From JALZMG01 sp963739975 (GTDB lineage: Bacteria > Actinomycetota > Acidimicrobiia > Acidimicrobiales > Ilumatobacteraceae): DNA of 64,000 nt. The translations under genes were made by a program, and so were the position numbers. Position 1 is the stretch's first letter, and each line of letters starts with the position of its first letter. Where the stretch lies: positions 124,001 to 188,000 of the forward strand of contig CAVUCK010000021.1 of NCBI GenBank assembly GCA_963739975.1, written 5' to 3'. A model generated the notes under the pieces. That model was not told where the DNA came from and ran no database searches. It worked only from the letters and a program-made list of their open reading frames with translations. Below, piece by piece: positions 8,318 through 16,029 of this stretch.

Positions 8318-8898
8318 ACCGGTCTTGGCGCCCGGCGATCGGGATCGAGCAGCGGGACGAGCTCGGCGGCATCGGCGATTCCGTGGGCGGACAACAAGTG
8401 GGGGAGGACGAGGGCCGTCGCCCGGGCGTCCTCGAGCGCGTCGTGCCGGCGGGCGATCGTGACGCCGTACCGGCCGCTGACCTCGGTGAGGCCGTGGGTC
8501 AGCTGGCGGTCGGGGTCGAGCCAGCGGGACAGCCACAGCGTGTCGAGTCGTGGTCGCAGGTCGAGGGCGACCCCGCAGCGCTGCGCCGCCCGTTCGAGGA
8601 AGTCGGCGTCGAAGGCGGCGTTGTGGGCGACGAAGACCGCACCGTCGAGCCGGCGGGCCAGCTCGCCGACGACCTCGGCGCAGCGCGGTGCGCCGCGCAA
8701 CGAGCGCCGGGTGATGCCGTGCACGCGGCGAGGGCCGACGCGGCTCCACGGCCGGCGCAGGCGGACCAGGGTCGACCATTCCTCGCCGATCGACCCGTCG
8801 GGTTCGACCATCACGACGCCGACCTGCAGGACGTGGTGGCGCCGGCTGGACAGCCCCGACGTCTCCACGTCGACGACGGCGAAGCGGGGGAGGGCCAC
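8305..8898 (-). CDS. 3'-5' exonuclease, DnaQ/epsilon-like
   Basis: A 197-residue DEDDh-family exonuclease. Exo I is FAVVDVETSG (Asp and Glu), Exo II is VAHNAAFDADFL, and Exo III is RRHDALEDARAT, with His and Asp spaced as in DEDDh enzymes. Size and motif order match stand-alone epsilon-like proofreading or repair exonucleases. It starts MALPRFAVVD. The gene is convergent with pafC and overlaps its 3' end by 13 bp. Whether it proofreads for a polymerase or acts in repair or RNA processing cannot be decided here. Confidence 0.92.
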   Translation of the reverse strand: MALPRFAVVDVETSGLSSRRHHVLQVGVVMVEPDGSIGEEWSTLVRLRRPWSRVGPRRVHGITRRSLRGAPRCAEVVGELARRLDGAVFVAHNAAFDADFLERAAQRCGVALDLRPRLDTLWLSRWLDPDRQLTHGLTEVSGRYGVTIARRHDALEDARATALVLPHLLSAHGIADAAELVPLLDPDRRAPRPVQAS

Positions 8899-8960
8899 GA
8901 GCGCGACGCTACGCGCGAGGTGTCATGGGTTCACCCGCCGGTCCGCCGCTCCGACGCGGT

Positions 8961-9338
8961 CTAGCGGCCGTACGGGCGGGTGATGACCTCCATCCAGTGC
9001 CCGTCCGGGTCGCTGAAGTACATGCCGCGCCCGCCGTCGTTGCGGTTGATCTCGCCACCGCGGCGGCCGGCCGGGTCGGCGAAGTGCTCGATGCCCTGCT
9101 CGGCCAGGCGGGCGAACACCGCATCGAACTCGGGCTCCGTGATCAGGAAGGCGTAGTGCTGGGGGTGGACCTCGTCGTCGGTGCGCATGAAGTCCAAGTT
9201 GACGTCGTTGCCCGTCTTGACCTCCCAGAACGGCGACGAGTGCACGGGCGGCGCGAGGCCGAGGACCTCGGCGAGCCATGTCGCCGAAGCCTCCGGGTCG
9301 GTGGAGTGCAGGATCGTGTGGTTCAGTGCAACGCCCAT
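8961..9338 (-). CDS. Glyoxalase/bleomycin-resistance (VOC) family protein
   Basis: A 125-residue vicinal-oxygen-chelate protein. The paired beta-alpha-beta-beta-beta units are visible: LNHTILHSTDPEASATWLAEVLG at the start and YFSDPDGHWMEVIT at the end, where the terminal Glu is a typical metal ligand and the initial His another. Such proteins bind a divalent metal and act as dioxygenases, glyoxalases or resistance proteins; the substrate is unknown. ATG 9338 is chosen over the longer frame (to 9437) because conserved sequence begins there and GGGAGCGAG lies just upstream as a ribosome-binding site. It is divergent from the zinc-ribbon gene at 9395. Confidence 0.85.
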   Translation of the reverse strand: MGVALNHTILHSTDPEASATWLAEVLGLAPPVHSSPFWEVKTGNDVNLDFMRTDDEVHPQHYAFLITEPEFDAVFARLAEQGIEHFADPAGRRGGEINRNDGGRGMYFSDPDGHWMEVITRPYGR

Positions 9339-9394
9339 CTCGCTCCCTTCGTCGCGGGGCCAGTCTGCCGGGATCGATCGGTACCCTCCGAACC

Positions 9395-9706
9395 GTGAAG
9401 TGCCCCATCGACGAATCGCCGCTGTCGGTGTCGTCACACGATGGCGTCGAGATCGACTTCTGCCCGCAGTGTCGCGGCGTGTGGCTCGACCGCGGTGAGC
9501 TGGACAAGATCATCGACCGGGCGGCCAACGCGATGGCCGCCACGGCGCCGCCGGCGGAGCGGTACGAAGATCGCCGGCGCGATGACGACCGCCGGTACGA
9601 GGACCGTCGAAGCTACGACGACGACGACCGCCGCTACGACGACGGCCGCTCCGGCGATCGGCGACGACGGAAGAAGAACTTCCTCGACGACCTGTTCGAC
9701 TTTTGA
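9395..9706 (+). CDS. Zinc-ribbon protein (zf-TFIIB type) with charged Arg/Asp/Tyr tail
   Basis: A 103-residue protein. The N-terminal 40 residues hold a TFIIB-type zinc ribbon: CP near residue 3, then FCPQCRGVWLDRGEL. The rest is a low-complexity tail of repeated RRYEDRR/DDDRRYDD blocks ending KKNFLDDLFDF. This layout is common among small actinobacterial proteins of unknown function; the acidic/aromatic C-terminus could be a docking motif. GTG 9395 puts the first Cys pair at the start as in relatives. The stop codon (9704-9706) is followed at once by an inverted copy of the 103-bp repeat otherwise found at 45001-45337. Confidence 0.85.
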   Translation: MKCPIDESPLSVSSHDGVEIDFCPQCRGVWLDRGELDKIIDRAANAMAATAPPAERYEDRRRDDDRRYEDRRSYDDDDRRYDDGRSGDRRRRKKNFLDDLFDF

Positions 9707-9707
9707 T

Positions 9708-9802
9708 GATCGCCTCGCTCGCTCCGAAGACTCCGCTCACTCGGCGTGGGCCGGGCAAGGCCGGCCTGGGGTGTCATGCTCGCTGCGGCACGAACGCTCG
9801 GG
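9708..9802 (-). repeat. Single dispersed copy of the 103-bp repeat
   Basis: Read on the minus strand, this stretch runs CGAGCGTTCGTGCCGCAGCG, then GGCCGGCCTTGCCCGGCCCA, then GGAGTCTTCGGAGCGAGCGA. It is closely similar to the tandem unit at 45001-45337, about 35 kb away and in the opposite orientation. It lies between two convergent gene ends (9706 and 9823). It contains the smaller hairpin GGCCGGCCTTGCCCGGCC. Confidence 0.85.
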
Positions 9803-9822
9803 AGCTTCTCGGCTGAACCGCG

Positions 9823-10389
9823 TTAGGCGAGCTCGTCGGTCGCCCGGCCGAGGGCGTCGAGGTCGAACACGAGCGTGTCGAGCTCCGACTCCAGGGCGGC
9901 CAGGTCCTCGGTGGCCGTCGCCGCCGATGACGTGAGCGCCAGCTCCGCCGCCCGGGCGACCGCCGTGCCGAGCCGAGCCTCGACGACCGGGAGGTGCTCG
10001 CGCAGGTCCTCCAGCGCGTTGAGCAGACGCTGGGTGGAGGTGAACCGGGCAGCCAGGGCGTCCACGACGGCCTCGTCGGCACCGTCTCGCTTCGCCCGCT
10101 TCAGCTCGTCGGCGACGCGCTCGGCGCCCAGCGTGTCGACGACCCGCTCCAGCTCGACGGCCTGCGTGGTGGTGCGCCACACAGCGAGCACGCCGGCGTC
10201 GACGCGCGCTCGCAGGTCGGTCATCCGCTCCTGCAACGGACCCGGCCGCAACGTCGCCACCAGCTCGTCGAACCGGCGCCTGGCGGCCAGCGCGTCGGCG
10301 ACGGAGGGCCGGTAGCGGGCCGGCACCGCGGCGGGATCGATCGCGTCGACGGGATCGGCAGGCTGCTTCGAGCGCCGGCGGAAGGCCAC
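9823..10389 (-). CDS. Hypothetical protein, alpha-helical
   Basis: A 188-residue protein of no recognised family. It starts MAFRRRSKQPADPVD and is rich in Ala, Leu, Arg and Glu. Long stretches predict as amphipathic helix or coiled coil (about residues 30-175, for example LQERMTDLRARVDAGVLAVW and LAALESELDTLVFDLDALGR). There is no signal peptide, membrane segment or metal motif. It lies just downstream of the PhoH-like ATPase gene on the same strand (19 bp gap), so they may form one transcript. Codon use is like that of the neighbours, supporting a real gene. Confidence 0.75.
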   Translation of the reverse strand: MAFRRRSKQPADPVDAIDPAAVPARYRPSVADALAARRRFDELVATLRPGPLQERMTDLRARVDAGVLAVWRTTTQAVELERVVDTLGAERVADELKRAKRDGADEAVVDALAARFTSTQRLLNALEDLREHLPVVEARLGTAVARAAELALTSSAATATEDLAALESELDTLVFDLDALGRATDELA

Positions 10390-10408
10390 GCCCCGACGAT
10401 ATTGATCG

Positions 10409-11800
10409 CTACAGCAACTCCGCGGCGAGGCTGGCGACGTCGCTGCGCTCGCACGCCGTCAACGTGACATGACCGAAGCAGCGTTGCCCGCCGAAGGCGT
10501 GGGTCAGCACGGCCAGCGCGTTGTTCGACTCGCCGAGGTACGGCGCGTCGATCTGGCTCGTGTCGCCCGTGAACACGACCTTGGTGCCCTGACCGACGCG
10601 GGTGAGGATCGTGCGCAGCGTCGTCGGTTCGAGGTTCTGCGCCTCGTCGATCACGACCATCTGGCGCTGGAGCGACCGCCCGCGCAGGAACGTGACCGAC
10701 TCCAGCGACAGCTGGCCGCGCGCCGTGAGCTCGTCGACCAACCGCCGAGCGTCGCGGTCCGACGTGCGGTCGGTGAGGGCGACGACGGCGTCGTGGATCG
10801 CCGCCATCCACGGATCGAGCTTCTCGTCGAGACCTCCCGGCAAGAAGCCGACGTCGGCTCGCCCGACGGGCACGAGCGGGCGGTAGATCGCCAGGCGCTC
10901 GTAGCGCCCGCACTCCACGACCTGCTCCAGCCCGGCGGCCACGGCCAGCAGCGTCTTGCCAGTGCCGGCGCGCCCGTCGAGCGCGACGACCTCGATCCCT
11001 GGGTCGAGCAACAGCTCGAGGGCGAAGCGCTGCTCCTTCGACCGAGCCCGCAGCCCCCACGCCTCGGGCGACGAGTGGGGGAGCAGTTCGAGGCGTCCGC
11101 CGACCCGCTTCGTCAGCGCCGACTGCGACCCGGCGCGCAGCACGGCGAACTCGTTCTCGCCGATCTCGACGTCGGACACGGCATCGGCGACGTCGACGGC
11201 ACCCGTGGCATACAGCCGGTCGATCAGGTCGGAGCGGGCGTCGATCGTCGACCAACCGGCGGCCATCGTCGACGTCGGACGGAGGGTCGGCCGGTGCTCG
11301 GCGGCGGCCACGCCGAGGTGGGCCGCCTTGATCCGCAGGGCGGCGTCGTTGGAGAGCATCGTGGTCGACCCGCGCTCGGCCTGACCGAGGGCGGCACCGA
11401 TGATCCGGTTGTCGGAGCTCGTCGGGTCGAGGCCGTGTTCGACCAGCAGGTGCTTGCGGATCCCGTTCAGCTCGATCTGCAGGCTGCCCGTCCCGAGCGG
11501 CACCGGTTCAGCGAGCGACCCGCCGTTGCGAACGCGCAGGTCCTCGATGGTGCGCAGCGCCGTGCGGGCCGCCCGACCGACGTCGTCCGGTCGCGTCTTC
11601 AGCCCGTCGAGCTCCTCGACGACGATCAGCGGGATCACGACGTCGACGCCATCGAACGCGGTGACACACGACGGATCGGCGATCAGGACGGAGGTGTCGA
11701 CGACCACCCGGGTACGTGGCACCGCTCGCGGCCGCGGACGGGTGACGGGCAGGGTGCTCTCTGGTGCGGTGACCAACGGCGGTCTGTTGTAGCGCGCCAT
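10409..11800 (-). CDS. PIN-domain PhoH-family ATPase
   Basis: A 463-residue two-domain protein. The N-terminal PIN nuclease domain (about 30-165) starts RVVVDTSVLIADP and continues with VVEELDGLK and TMLSNDAALRIKA, supplying the acidic residues of a PIN active site. The C-terminal PhoH domain has Walker A DGRAGTGKTLL, Walker B MVVIDEAQN and a VFTGDTSQID block. Such PIN-PhoH proteins (PhoH2 in mycobacteria) are reported to have RNA helicase and RNase activity. ATG 11800 is chosen because family homology begins soon after; the longer frame upstream overlaps the divergent HIT gene. Confidence 0.9.
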   Translation of the reverse strand: MARYNRPPLVTAPESTLPVTRPRPRAVPRTRVVVDTSVLIADPSCVTAFDGVDVVIPLIVVEELDGLKTRPDDVGRAARTALRTIEDLRVRNGGSLAEPVPLGTGSLQIELNGIRKHLLVEHGLDPTSSDNRIIGAALGQAERGSTTMLSNDAALRIKAAHLGVAAAEHRPTLRPTSTMAAGWSTIDARSDLIDRLYATGAVDVADAVSDVEIGENEFAVLRAGSQSALTKRVGGRLELLPHSSPEAWGLRARSKEQRFALELLLDPGIEVVALDGRAGTGKTLLAVAAGLEQVVECGRYERLAIYRPLVPVGRADVGFLPGGLDEKLDPWMAAIHDAVVALTDRTSDRDARRLVDELTARGQLSLESVTFLRGRSLQRQMVVIDEAQNLEPTTLRTILTRVGQGTKVVFTGDTSQIDAPYLGESNNALAVLTHAFGGQRCFGHVTLTACERSDVASLAAELL

Positions 11801-11836
11801 CGGTGCCGGATGGTGGATGGCTGGCAGGATGGGTCG

Positions 11837-12253
11837 GTGGCGGACTGCGTCTTCTGCGCCATCGTCACCGGAGCCGCCGACGCCGAGGTGGTGCTCCGCG
11901 ACGAAGTGGCCGTCGCCTTCCTCGACCGCACGCCGCTCTTCCCCGGCCACGTCCTGGTGGTCCCGGTGGGCCACGTGGTGACCCTGTCGGACCTCGTCGA
12001 CGTCGGCCCCTTCTTCGAGCGCGTGCAGCGCATGTCGCGCGTGATCCCGGAAGTGCTGGGGGCGCAGGGCACGTTCGTGGCGATGAACAACGTCGTCAGC
12101 CAGAGCGTCCCGCACCTCCACGTGCACGTGGTGCCGCGCACCAAAGGGGACGGGCTGCGCGGGTTCTTCTGGCCGCGCCAGCGGTACGCGGCGGGTGAAG
12201 CGAGCCGAGTTGCGGCGGCGCTGCGCGCCCGTCTTGACGCGGCTCCAGGCTAG
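11837..12253 (+). CDS. HIT-family nucleotide hydrolase/transferase
   Basis: A 138-residue histidine-triad protein. The signature HLHVHVVP (H93, H95, H97) is near the C-terminus, and an N-terminal CVFCAI gives a CxxC zinc pair as in Hint/FHIT-like bacterial HIT proteins. These cytosolic enzymes act on nucleoside phosphoramidates or dinucleoside polyphosphates. GTG 11837 gives the standard start VADCVFCAIV. It is divergent from the PIN-PhoH gene, with 36 bp between starts, so their promoters must overlap. The extended C-terminus contains RGFFWPRQRY, typical of the actinobacterial subgroup. Confidence 0.9.
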   Translation: MADCVFCAIVTGAADAEVVLRDEVAVAFLDRTPLFPGHVLVVPVGHVVTLSDLVDVGPFFERVQRMSRVIPEVLGAQGTFVAMNNVVSQSVPHLHVHVVPRTKGDGLRGFFWPRQRYAAGEASRVAAALRARLDAAPG

Positions 12254-12255
12254 TC

Positions 12256-12271
12256 AGTTGCAGATGCAACT
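12256..12271. promoter_or_regulatory. 16-bp palindrome AGTTGCA-GA-TGCAACT upstream of HU
   Basis: AGTTGCAGATGCAACT is a perfect palindrome with a 2-bp centre. It lies 3 bp after the HIT stop codon and about 105 bp before the HU start. The short centre and lack of a T-tract favour a protein-binding operator over a terminator, but this is inference. Confidence 0.4.
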
Positions 12272-12375
12272 TGATTGATGCTTGCGCGTGGTGGCATTCG
12301 ACCAGTTCCATTGCCGCAGCCCATCAGGGCCATGGGCGCGATGGCGCGCCCTCGACAACATCTCGAAAGGGAGAC

Positions 12376-12669
12376 ATGGCAACCAAGGCTGAGGTCATCG
12401 ACGCGGTGGCGAAGTCGGCGGGCGTGTCGAAGGCAGATGCTGAACGCACCCTCGGCGCCTTCTTCGATCACGTGGTGAAGTCCGCCAAGAAGGGCGACAA
12501 GATCGCGTGGCCGGGCTTCGGTTCGTTCACGACGAGCAAGCGGGCAGCCCGCACGGGCCGCAACCCGCAGACCGGTGCGCCGGTGAAGATCGCGGCGTCG
12601 ACGGCGATGAAGTTCACGCCGAGCGTCACGGTCAAGACCGCGCTCAACCCCAAGAGAAAGAAGAAGTGA
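12376..12669 (+). CDS. DNA-binding protein HU
   Basis: A 97-residue HU/IHF-family nucleoid protein. It has the canonical helix start (KAEVIDAVAKSAGVSKADAE), the KIAWPGFGSF turn, and the DNA-binding arm AARTGRNPQTGAPVKI. It ends NPKRKKK. ATG 12376 is preceded by AAAGGGAG, a strong ribosome-binding site. In mycobacteria and many relatives HU (HupB) carries a fused Lys/Ala-rich PAKKA tail. Here the tail-like sequence is a separate ORF that starts 1 nt after the HU stop, in another frame, so HU and tail are apparently made as two proteins. Confidence 0.95.
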   Translation: MATKAEVIDAVAKSAGVSKADAERTLGAFFDHVVKSAKKGDKIAWPGFGSFTTSKRAARTGRNPQTGAPVKIAASTAMKFTPSVTVKTALNPKRKKK

Positions 12670-12670
12670 C

Positions 12671-13009
12671 ATGGTCGTAAAGAAGGCCAGCACGACGAGG
12701 AAGGCGGCGGCCAAGAAGGCGCCGGCGAAGAAGACGGCGGCGAAGAGGTCGACGGCGGCCAAGAAGGGTGCCGCGACGAGGAAGAAGGCTGCGGCGAAGC
12801 GGTCGACGGCGGCCAAGAAGGGTGCCGCGACGAGGAAGAAGGCTGCGGCGAAGCGGTCGACGGCGGCCAAGAAGGGCGCCGCGACGCGGAAGTCGGCGGC
12901 CAAGAAGGCACCAGCGAAGAAGAAGGCCGCCGCCAAGAAGGCTCCGGCCAAGAAGAAGGCCGCCGCCAAGAAGGCGCCGGCGAAGCGCGTCGTCAAGTCC
13001 ACTGGTTGA
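12671..13009 (+). CDS. Histone H1-like Lys/Ala-rich repeat protein
   Basis: A 112-residue protein made almost only of Ala, Lys, Arg and Thr. Residues 23-76 are three near-identical 18-residue repeats (AKRSTAAKKGAATRKKA type; 54 bp at DNA level), followed by three AKKAPAKKKAA-type repeats. It resembles the C-terminal tail of mycobacterial HupB and eukaryotic H1, and should bind DNA or RNA electrostatically. It begins 1 nt after the HU stop (TGAcATG), so translation is probably coupled to HU. The frame differs by +1 from HU, and the last HU codons are A-rich (AAGAGAAAGAAGAAG), leaving open a frameshift fusion. A 13-bp-stem hairpin follows the gene. Confidence 0.88.
   Translation: MVVKKASTTRKAAAKKAPAKKTAAKRSTAAKKGAATRKKAAAKRSTAAKKGAATRKKAAAKRSTAAKKGAATRKSAAKKAPAKKKAAAKKAPAKKKAAAKKAPAKRVVKSTG
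12737..12898 (+). repeat. Three 54-bp intragenic repeats
   Basis: Three consecutive 54-bp units (12737-12790, 12791-12844, 12845-12898) encode the 18-residue repeats of the H1-like protein. Units differ by only a few bases, which points to recent expansion; copy number may vary between strains. Confidence 0.9.
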
Positions 13010-13011
13010 TC

Positions 13012-13040
13012 CGCCGATGCCGGCGCGGCCGGCATCGGCG
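13012..13040 (+). terminator. Hairpin terminator after HU/H1-like operon
   Basis: A perfect 13-bp stem CGCCGATGCCGGC / GCCGGCATCGGCG with a 3-nt loop begins directly after the H1-like stop codon (13007-13009). There is no T-tract, as is usual for hairpin terminators in very GC-rich actinobacteria. The next gene starts 12 bp later. Confidence 0.7.
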
Positions 13041-13051
13041 ATGATGCGGCC

Positions 13052-13828
13052 GTGGATGCACTCTGCGACGACCTGGCCGCCGAACATGATGACCTGGCGC
13101 GCATCGTCACCGGTGCCGACCTGTCGGTGCAGACGCCGTCGCCCGGTTGGAGCGTCGCTGACCAGCTGAGCCACCTGTGGTTCTTCGACCAGCGGGCGCT
13201 GCTGGCGCTGACCGACCCCGACTCCTTTGCCGCCGACGCCGAGCGCTTGCTGCAAGCGGTCGTCGACGGACCCGATCCCTCGATCGTGGCCGGCCGCACC
13301 ATCCCTCGCGACGAACTGCTCGAGGGGTGGCGAGTGGATCGCCAGCGGCTCGTCGACGAAGCGCGCACGACCGATCCGAAGCGCCGGGTGCCCTGGTACG
13401 GCCCGGCGATGAGCGCCCGCTCGTTCATCACTGCCCGGCTGATGGAGACGTGGGCCCACGGCCAGGACGTCGCCGATGCGCTGCGGATCGACCGGCGACC
13501 GACCGATCGGCTGCGCCACGTGGCCCACATCGGCGTCGGTGCACGGCGGTTCAGCTACGTGGCCAATGGGCGCCAGCCCGACGAGACACCGATCCAGGTC
13601 GAGCTGGTCGGACCGTCCGGCGACATCTGGAGCTGGGGCCCGGACGAGGCGACGGACCACGTGCGCGGACCAGCGATCGACTTCTGCCTGCTGGTCACGC
13701 AGCGGCGCCACCGCGACGACCTCGATCTCGAGGTCGAGGGCCGGGCGGCCGACGACTGGCTGGACATCGCCCAGTCCTTCGCCGGCCCCCCCGGCCCCGG
13801 CCGCCGCCCCGGCCAGTTCCGCGAGTAG
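13052..13828 (+). CDS. TIGR03084-family protein (mycothiol-dependent maleylpyruvate isomerase-like)
   Basis: A 258-residue protein with an N-terminal DinB/MDMPI four-helix domain (LAAEHDDLARIV, QTPSPGWSVADQLSHLWFFD) carrying metal-binding His residues (H166-like AHIGVGARRF). The C-terminal half is the SCP2-like TIGR03084 extension (FCLLVTQRRHRDDLDLEVEG). The family is actinobacterial and related to mycothiol-dependent isomerases and S-transferases; the reaction here is not known. GTG 13052 starts right after the HU-operon hairpin. Another MDMPI-type gene is at 55595. Confidence 0.85.
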   Translation: MDALCDDLAAEHDDLARIVTGADLSVQTPSPGWSVADQLSHLWFFDQRALLALTDPDSFAADAERLLQAVVDGPDPSIVAGRTIPRDELLEGWRVDRQRLVDEARTTDPKRRVPWYGPAMSARSFITARLMETWAHGQDVADALRIDRRPTDRLRHVAHIGVGARRFSYVANGRQPDETPIQVELVGPSGDIWSWGPDEATDHVRGPAIDFCLLVTQRRHRDDLDLEVEGRAADDWLDIAQSFAGPPGPGRRPGQFRE

Positions 13829-13852
13829 GAGATCGCGTACTTCACGTCAACC

Positions 13853-13892
13853 CCGCGGCGATGGCGCCGACCCGCCGGCGCCACCGTCGCGG
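13853..13892. terminator. Bidirectional terminator hairpin
   Basis: A 17-bp imperfect stem (two mismatches), CCGCGGCGATGGCGCCG (13853-13869) against CGGCGCCACCGTCGCGG (13876-13892), with a 6-nt loop. It lies exactly between two convergent stop codons (13828 and 13899), so it probably serves both genes. Confidence 0.65.
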
Positions 13893-13898
13893 ATGCGG

Positions 13899-14387
13899 TC
13901 AGACGTTGAAGAAGACCCGGGATGCGTCCGGGATGTCGGCGACGACGCCGTTGCTCGTGTCGGTCAGCACGATGTTGGTGTACGTCACGGCGGCGAGGAC
14001 GCGGCGCTGCCCGTTCGGGCACTGGAACTGTGGCGCCAGCAGAGGTCCGGTGGTCAGGCTGGCGACGATGCGGCCGTTCCTCGGCTCGAAGGAGCCGCCG
14101 CCACTCACCTGGCCCTCGAACGACTGCTTGTTCGACGCCTTCGGGTTCTTGCCACCGCCGTTGATGCACGCGTACAGCGCCGTGGCGTCGGCGGTGAGCG
14201 TGTAGTCGATGTTGTCGTTGCCGAGTCCGCGCTGATCCCAGTCGACCACCAGCCCTCCGTCGTTGTTGACGGACGAGCCGACGGAATGGAACTTGGCTGA
14301 ACCGCCCACGAGCGCCGCGGACGCGCCCGCAGCGAGCATGGCGATGCTGATGACGACGGCGATCGCCGCCCGGTTGATCGTGGTCAT
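13899..14387 (-). CDS. Secreted hypothetical protein
   Basis: A 162-residue protein with a clear Sec signal peptide (MTTINRAAIAVVISIAMLAA, then GASAALVGGSA; cleavage near residue 25). The mature part has two Cys (ACINGGGK and FQCPNGQ), probably a disulfide, and beta-rich sequence such as VSGGGSFEPRNGRIVASL and VTYTNIVLTDTSNGVVADIP. I do not recognise the family. It has no lipobox, sortase signal or catalytic motif. It stands alone between convergent and divergent neighbours. A structural or adhesive extracellular role would be a guess. Confidence 0.8.
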   Translation of the reverse strand: MTTINRAAIAVVISIAMLAAGASAALVGGSAKFHSVGSSVNNDGGLVVDWDQRGLGNDNIDYTLTADATALYACINGGGKNPKASNKQSFEGQVSGGGSFEPRNGRIVASLTTGPLLAPQFQCPNGQRRVLAAVTYTNIVLTDTSNGVVADIPDASRVFFNV

Positions 14388-14601
14388 GAGGTCTCCCTCG
14401 GCCGCCCGCGCCCCTCGATCGACGTGCGGCCAGCTGGGTCGAAGGGCCCGCCGACCATCGTCGTGGCCGCACGAGCACGGTAGGGCGGCCGCTCGGAGAG
14501 GTCGACTTGCCGTTGCCGTATTGTGTGTACGTCGTCGACCCTAGGGCGTAGCCTCCAGTCGGAGGACGGGGTCCGTCAGGATCTCACGATGGGAGCGGGC
14601 G

Positions 14602-15216
14602 ATGGGCAGGGCGATCGTCGTTGTCGACGTCGACGCTTCGACGCGCGCCGTCGCCGCCGATGTCGCCCGTCGCCAGTCCTGCGCGCTCGTCGCCACCGAC
14701 TCCTCCGCTGGGGTGCCTGACGTCCTCCGTGGGGAGGCGCCGGCGCTCGTGGTGGTTGAGCTCGGCGACGACGGCGGTGGCTTGGAGCTCATGACCGACC
14801 TCCTCGCGTGGTTCGGCCCGGAGCTCCCGGTCGTGCTCGTGTCGGCGGTACGGACCGATCCGTTCGATCGCGTCGCCGGGTTCCTGCTCGGCGCCGACGA
14901 CTACGTGATCAAGCCGTTCGACGCAGGCGAGCTACGAGGCCGGTTGCTGCGGTCATTGCACCGGTGCAACCTGGGCGCGGCCCGCGATCGCCCACGATCG
15001 CGCTTGAGCCAGCGCGAGCTGGAGGTGCTGGCCCGCCTCGCCGCCGGACGATCGCAGGCCGAGATCTCACGCGACCTGTTCATCAGCCCGAAGACCGCGG
15101 GCACCCACATCCAGCACCTGCTCGTCAAGCTCGACGTACACAGCCGCGCTCAGGCCGTGGCCTCGGCGTACCGCCTCGGGCTCGTGCGCTCGGAGGACAT
15201 CGACCGAGAGGACTGA
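14602..15216 (+). CDS. LuxR-type response regulator with degenerate receiver
   Basis: A 204-residue protein with an N-terminal receiver-like domain (1-125) and a C-terminal LuxR HTH (about 138-200: LSQRELEVLARLAAGRSQAE, ISPKTAGTHIQHLLVKL). The acidic pocket (D9, D11) and the lysine in YVIKPFD are kept. At the phospho-acceptor position the sequence is LVVVELGDD, with Glu (E53) in place of Asp. It therefore probably cannot be phosphorylated normally; Glu may mimic the active state. No histidine kinase gene is adjacent. GTG/ATG alternatives lie upstream, but MGRAIVVVDVD is the natural start of the fold. Confidence 0.88.
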   Translation: MGRAIVVVDVDASTRAVAADVARRQSCALVATDSSAGVPDVLRGEAPALVVVELGDDGGGLELMTDLLAWFGPELPVVLVSAVRTDPFDRVAGFLLGADDYVIKPFDAGELRGRLLRSLHRCNLGAARDRPRSRLSQRELEVLARLAAGRSQAEISRDLFISPKTAGTHIQHLLVKLDVHSRAQAVASAYRLGLVRSEDIDRED

Positions 15217-15286
15217 CCTCGGGTTCGTGGCCGACTGGCCGTCGGCATCGACCTCAGATGGTCGGTTGCTACGGCCAGAAGCCTCA

Positions 15287-16006
15287 CTAGGGGGTGATGA
15301 CGGCGAAGACCTCGGCGGCGGCGAGCCCGTGCGGGGCGCCGAGCTCGGCCAGGCGATCACGGATCCGGCGGCGGAACGCGTCGAGCTCGCTGGCGTCGGC
15401 GGCGTGCATCGTCGACTCGAACTGGCTCTCGTGAGCCTCCAACGCCGCCAGCTTCCGGTCGACGAAGCCCGACACGTCCTCGACGTGCGTCGGGGCGTCG
15501 GCCTCCCACAGGAACAGTGCCTCGGGCCGGTGGTGAGCGAGCCCGTGCTCGGGGAAGAAGTGGGGATCGCGTGCGGCGACGACGGCGTCACACACCAGCC
15601 ACCCGGCGTGGCGGTGGTCGGGGTGCAGCCGATACCGCTTCCACGGGTCGTGCCCCATCACGACCTCCGGTCCGAGCTCCCGGATGATGCGCGCCACCTC
15701 GCTCGTCGTCGTCCGGTCGCTCGCCAGGTCACCGTCCACCCGGTCGAGGAAGCGAACCTCGCCGGCCCGGTCGCCGGCCAACCGCCGGGCCGCCTCGCGC
15801 TGTTCGACCTGGCGGCGGGCGACGAGCGCTGGGAGATCGGCCGCCGCGTCCCAGGTGCCCTTCGAGCCGTCGGTGCAGATCAGGTGGTGGACGACGCACC
15901 CGTCGGCCGCCCACTTGGCCAACGTGCCGCCGGCGCCGAACTCGACGTCGTCCGGGTGGGCGCCGATGGCCAGGACCGAGGCCGGCGCCGGCCGGTCTGC
16001 GGTCAT
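15287..16006 (-). CDS. LmbE/GlcNAc-PI de-N-acetylase family protein
   Basis: A 239-residue zinc-dependent deacetylase-type protein. The motif AIGAHPDDVEFGAGG near residue 15 supplies the HPDD zinc/catalytic residues, and HPDHRHAGWLVCDAV supplies the second His pair. The family includes MshB and Mca of mycothiol metabolism and LmbE-like enzymes. Sequence alone does not say which, but the size and the internal TDGSKGTWD block resemble the general LmbE-like group. It lies 23 bp downstream of cofC on the same strand, so co-transcription is likely. ATG 16006 is chosen because the hydrophobic strand and HPDD block follow directly. Confidence 0.88.
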   Translation of the reverse strand: MTADRPAPASVLAIGAHPDDVEFGAGGTLAKWAADGCVVHHLICTDGSKGTWDAAADLPALVARRQVEQREAARRLAGDRAGEVRFLDRVDGDLASDRTTTSEVARIIRELGPEVVMGHDPWKRYRLHPDHRHAGWLVCDAVVAARDPHFFPEHGLAHHRPEALFLWEADAPTHVEDVSGFVDRKLAALEAHESQFESTMHAADASELDAFRRRIRDRLAELGAPHGLAAAEVFAVITP

Positions 16007-16029
16007 GACCGCCGAGCCGTCGGTGGCGG

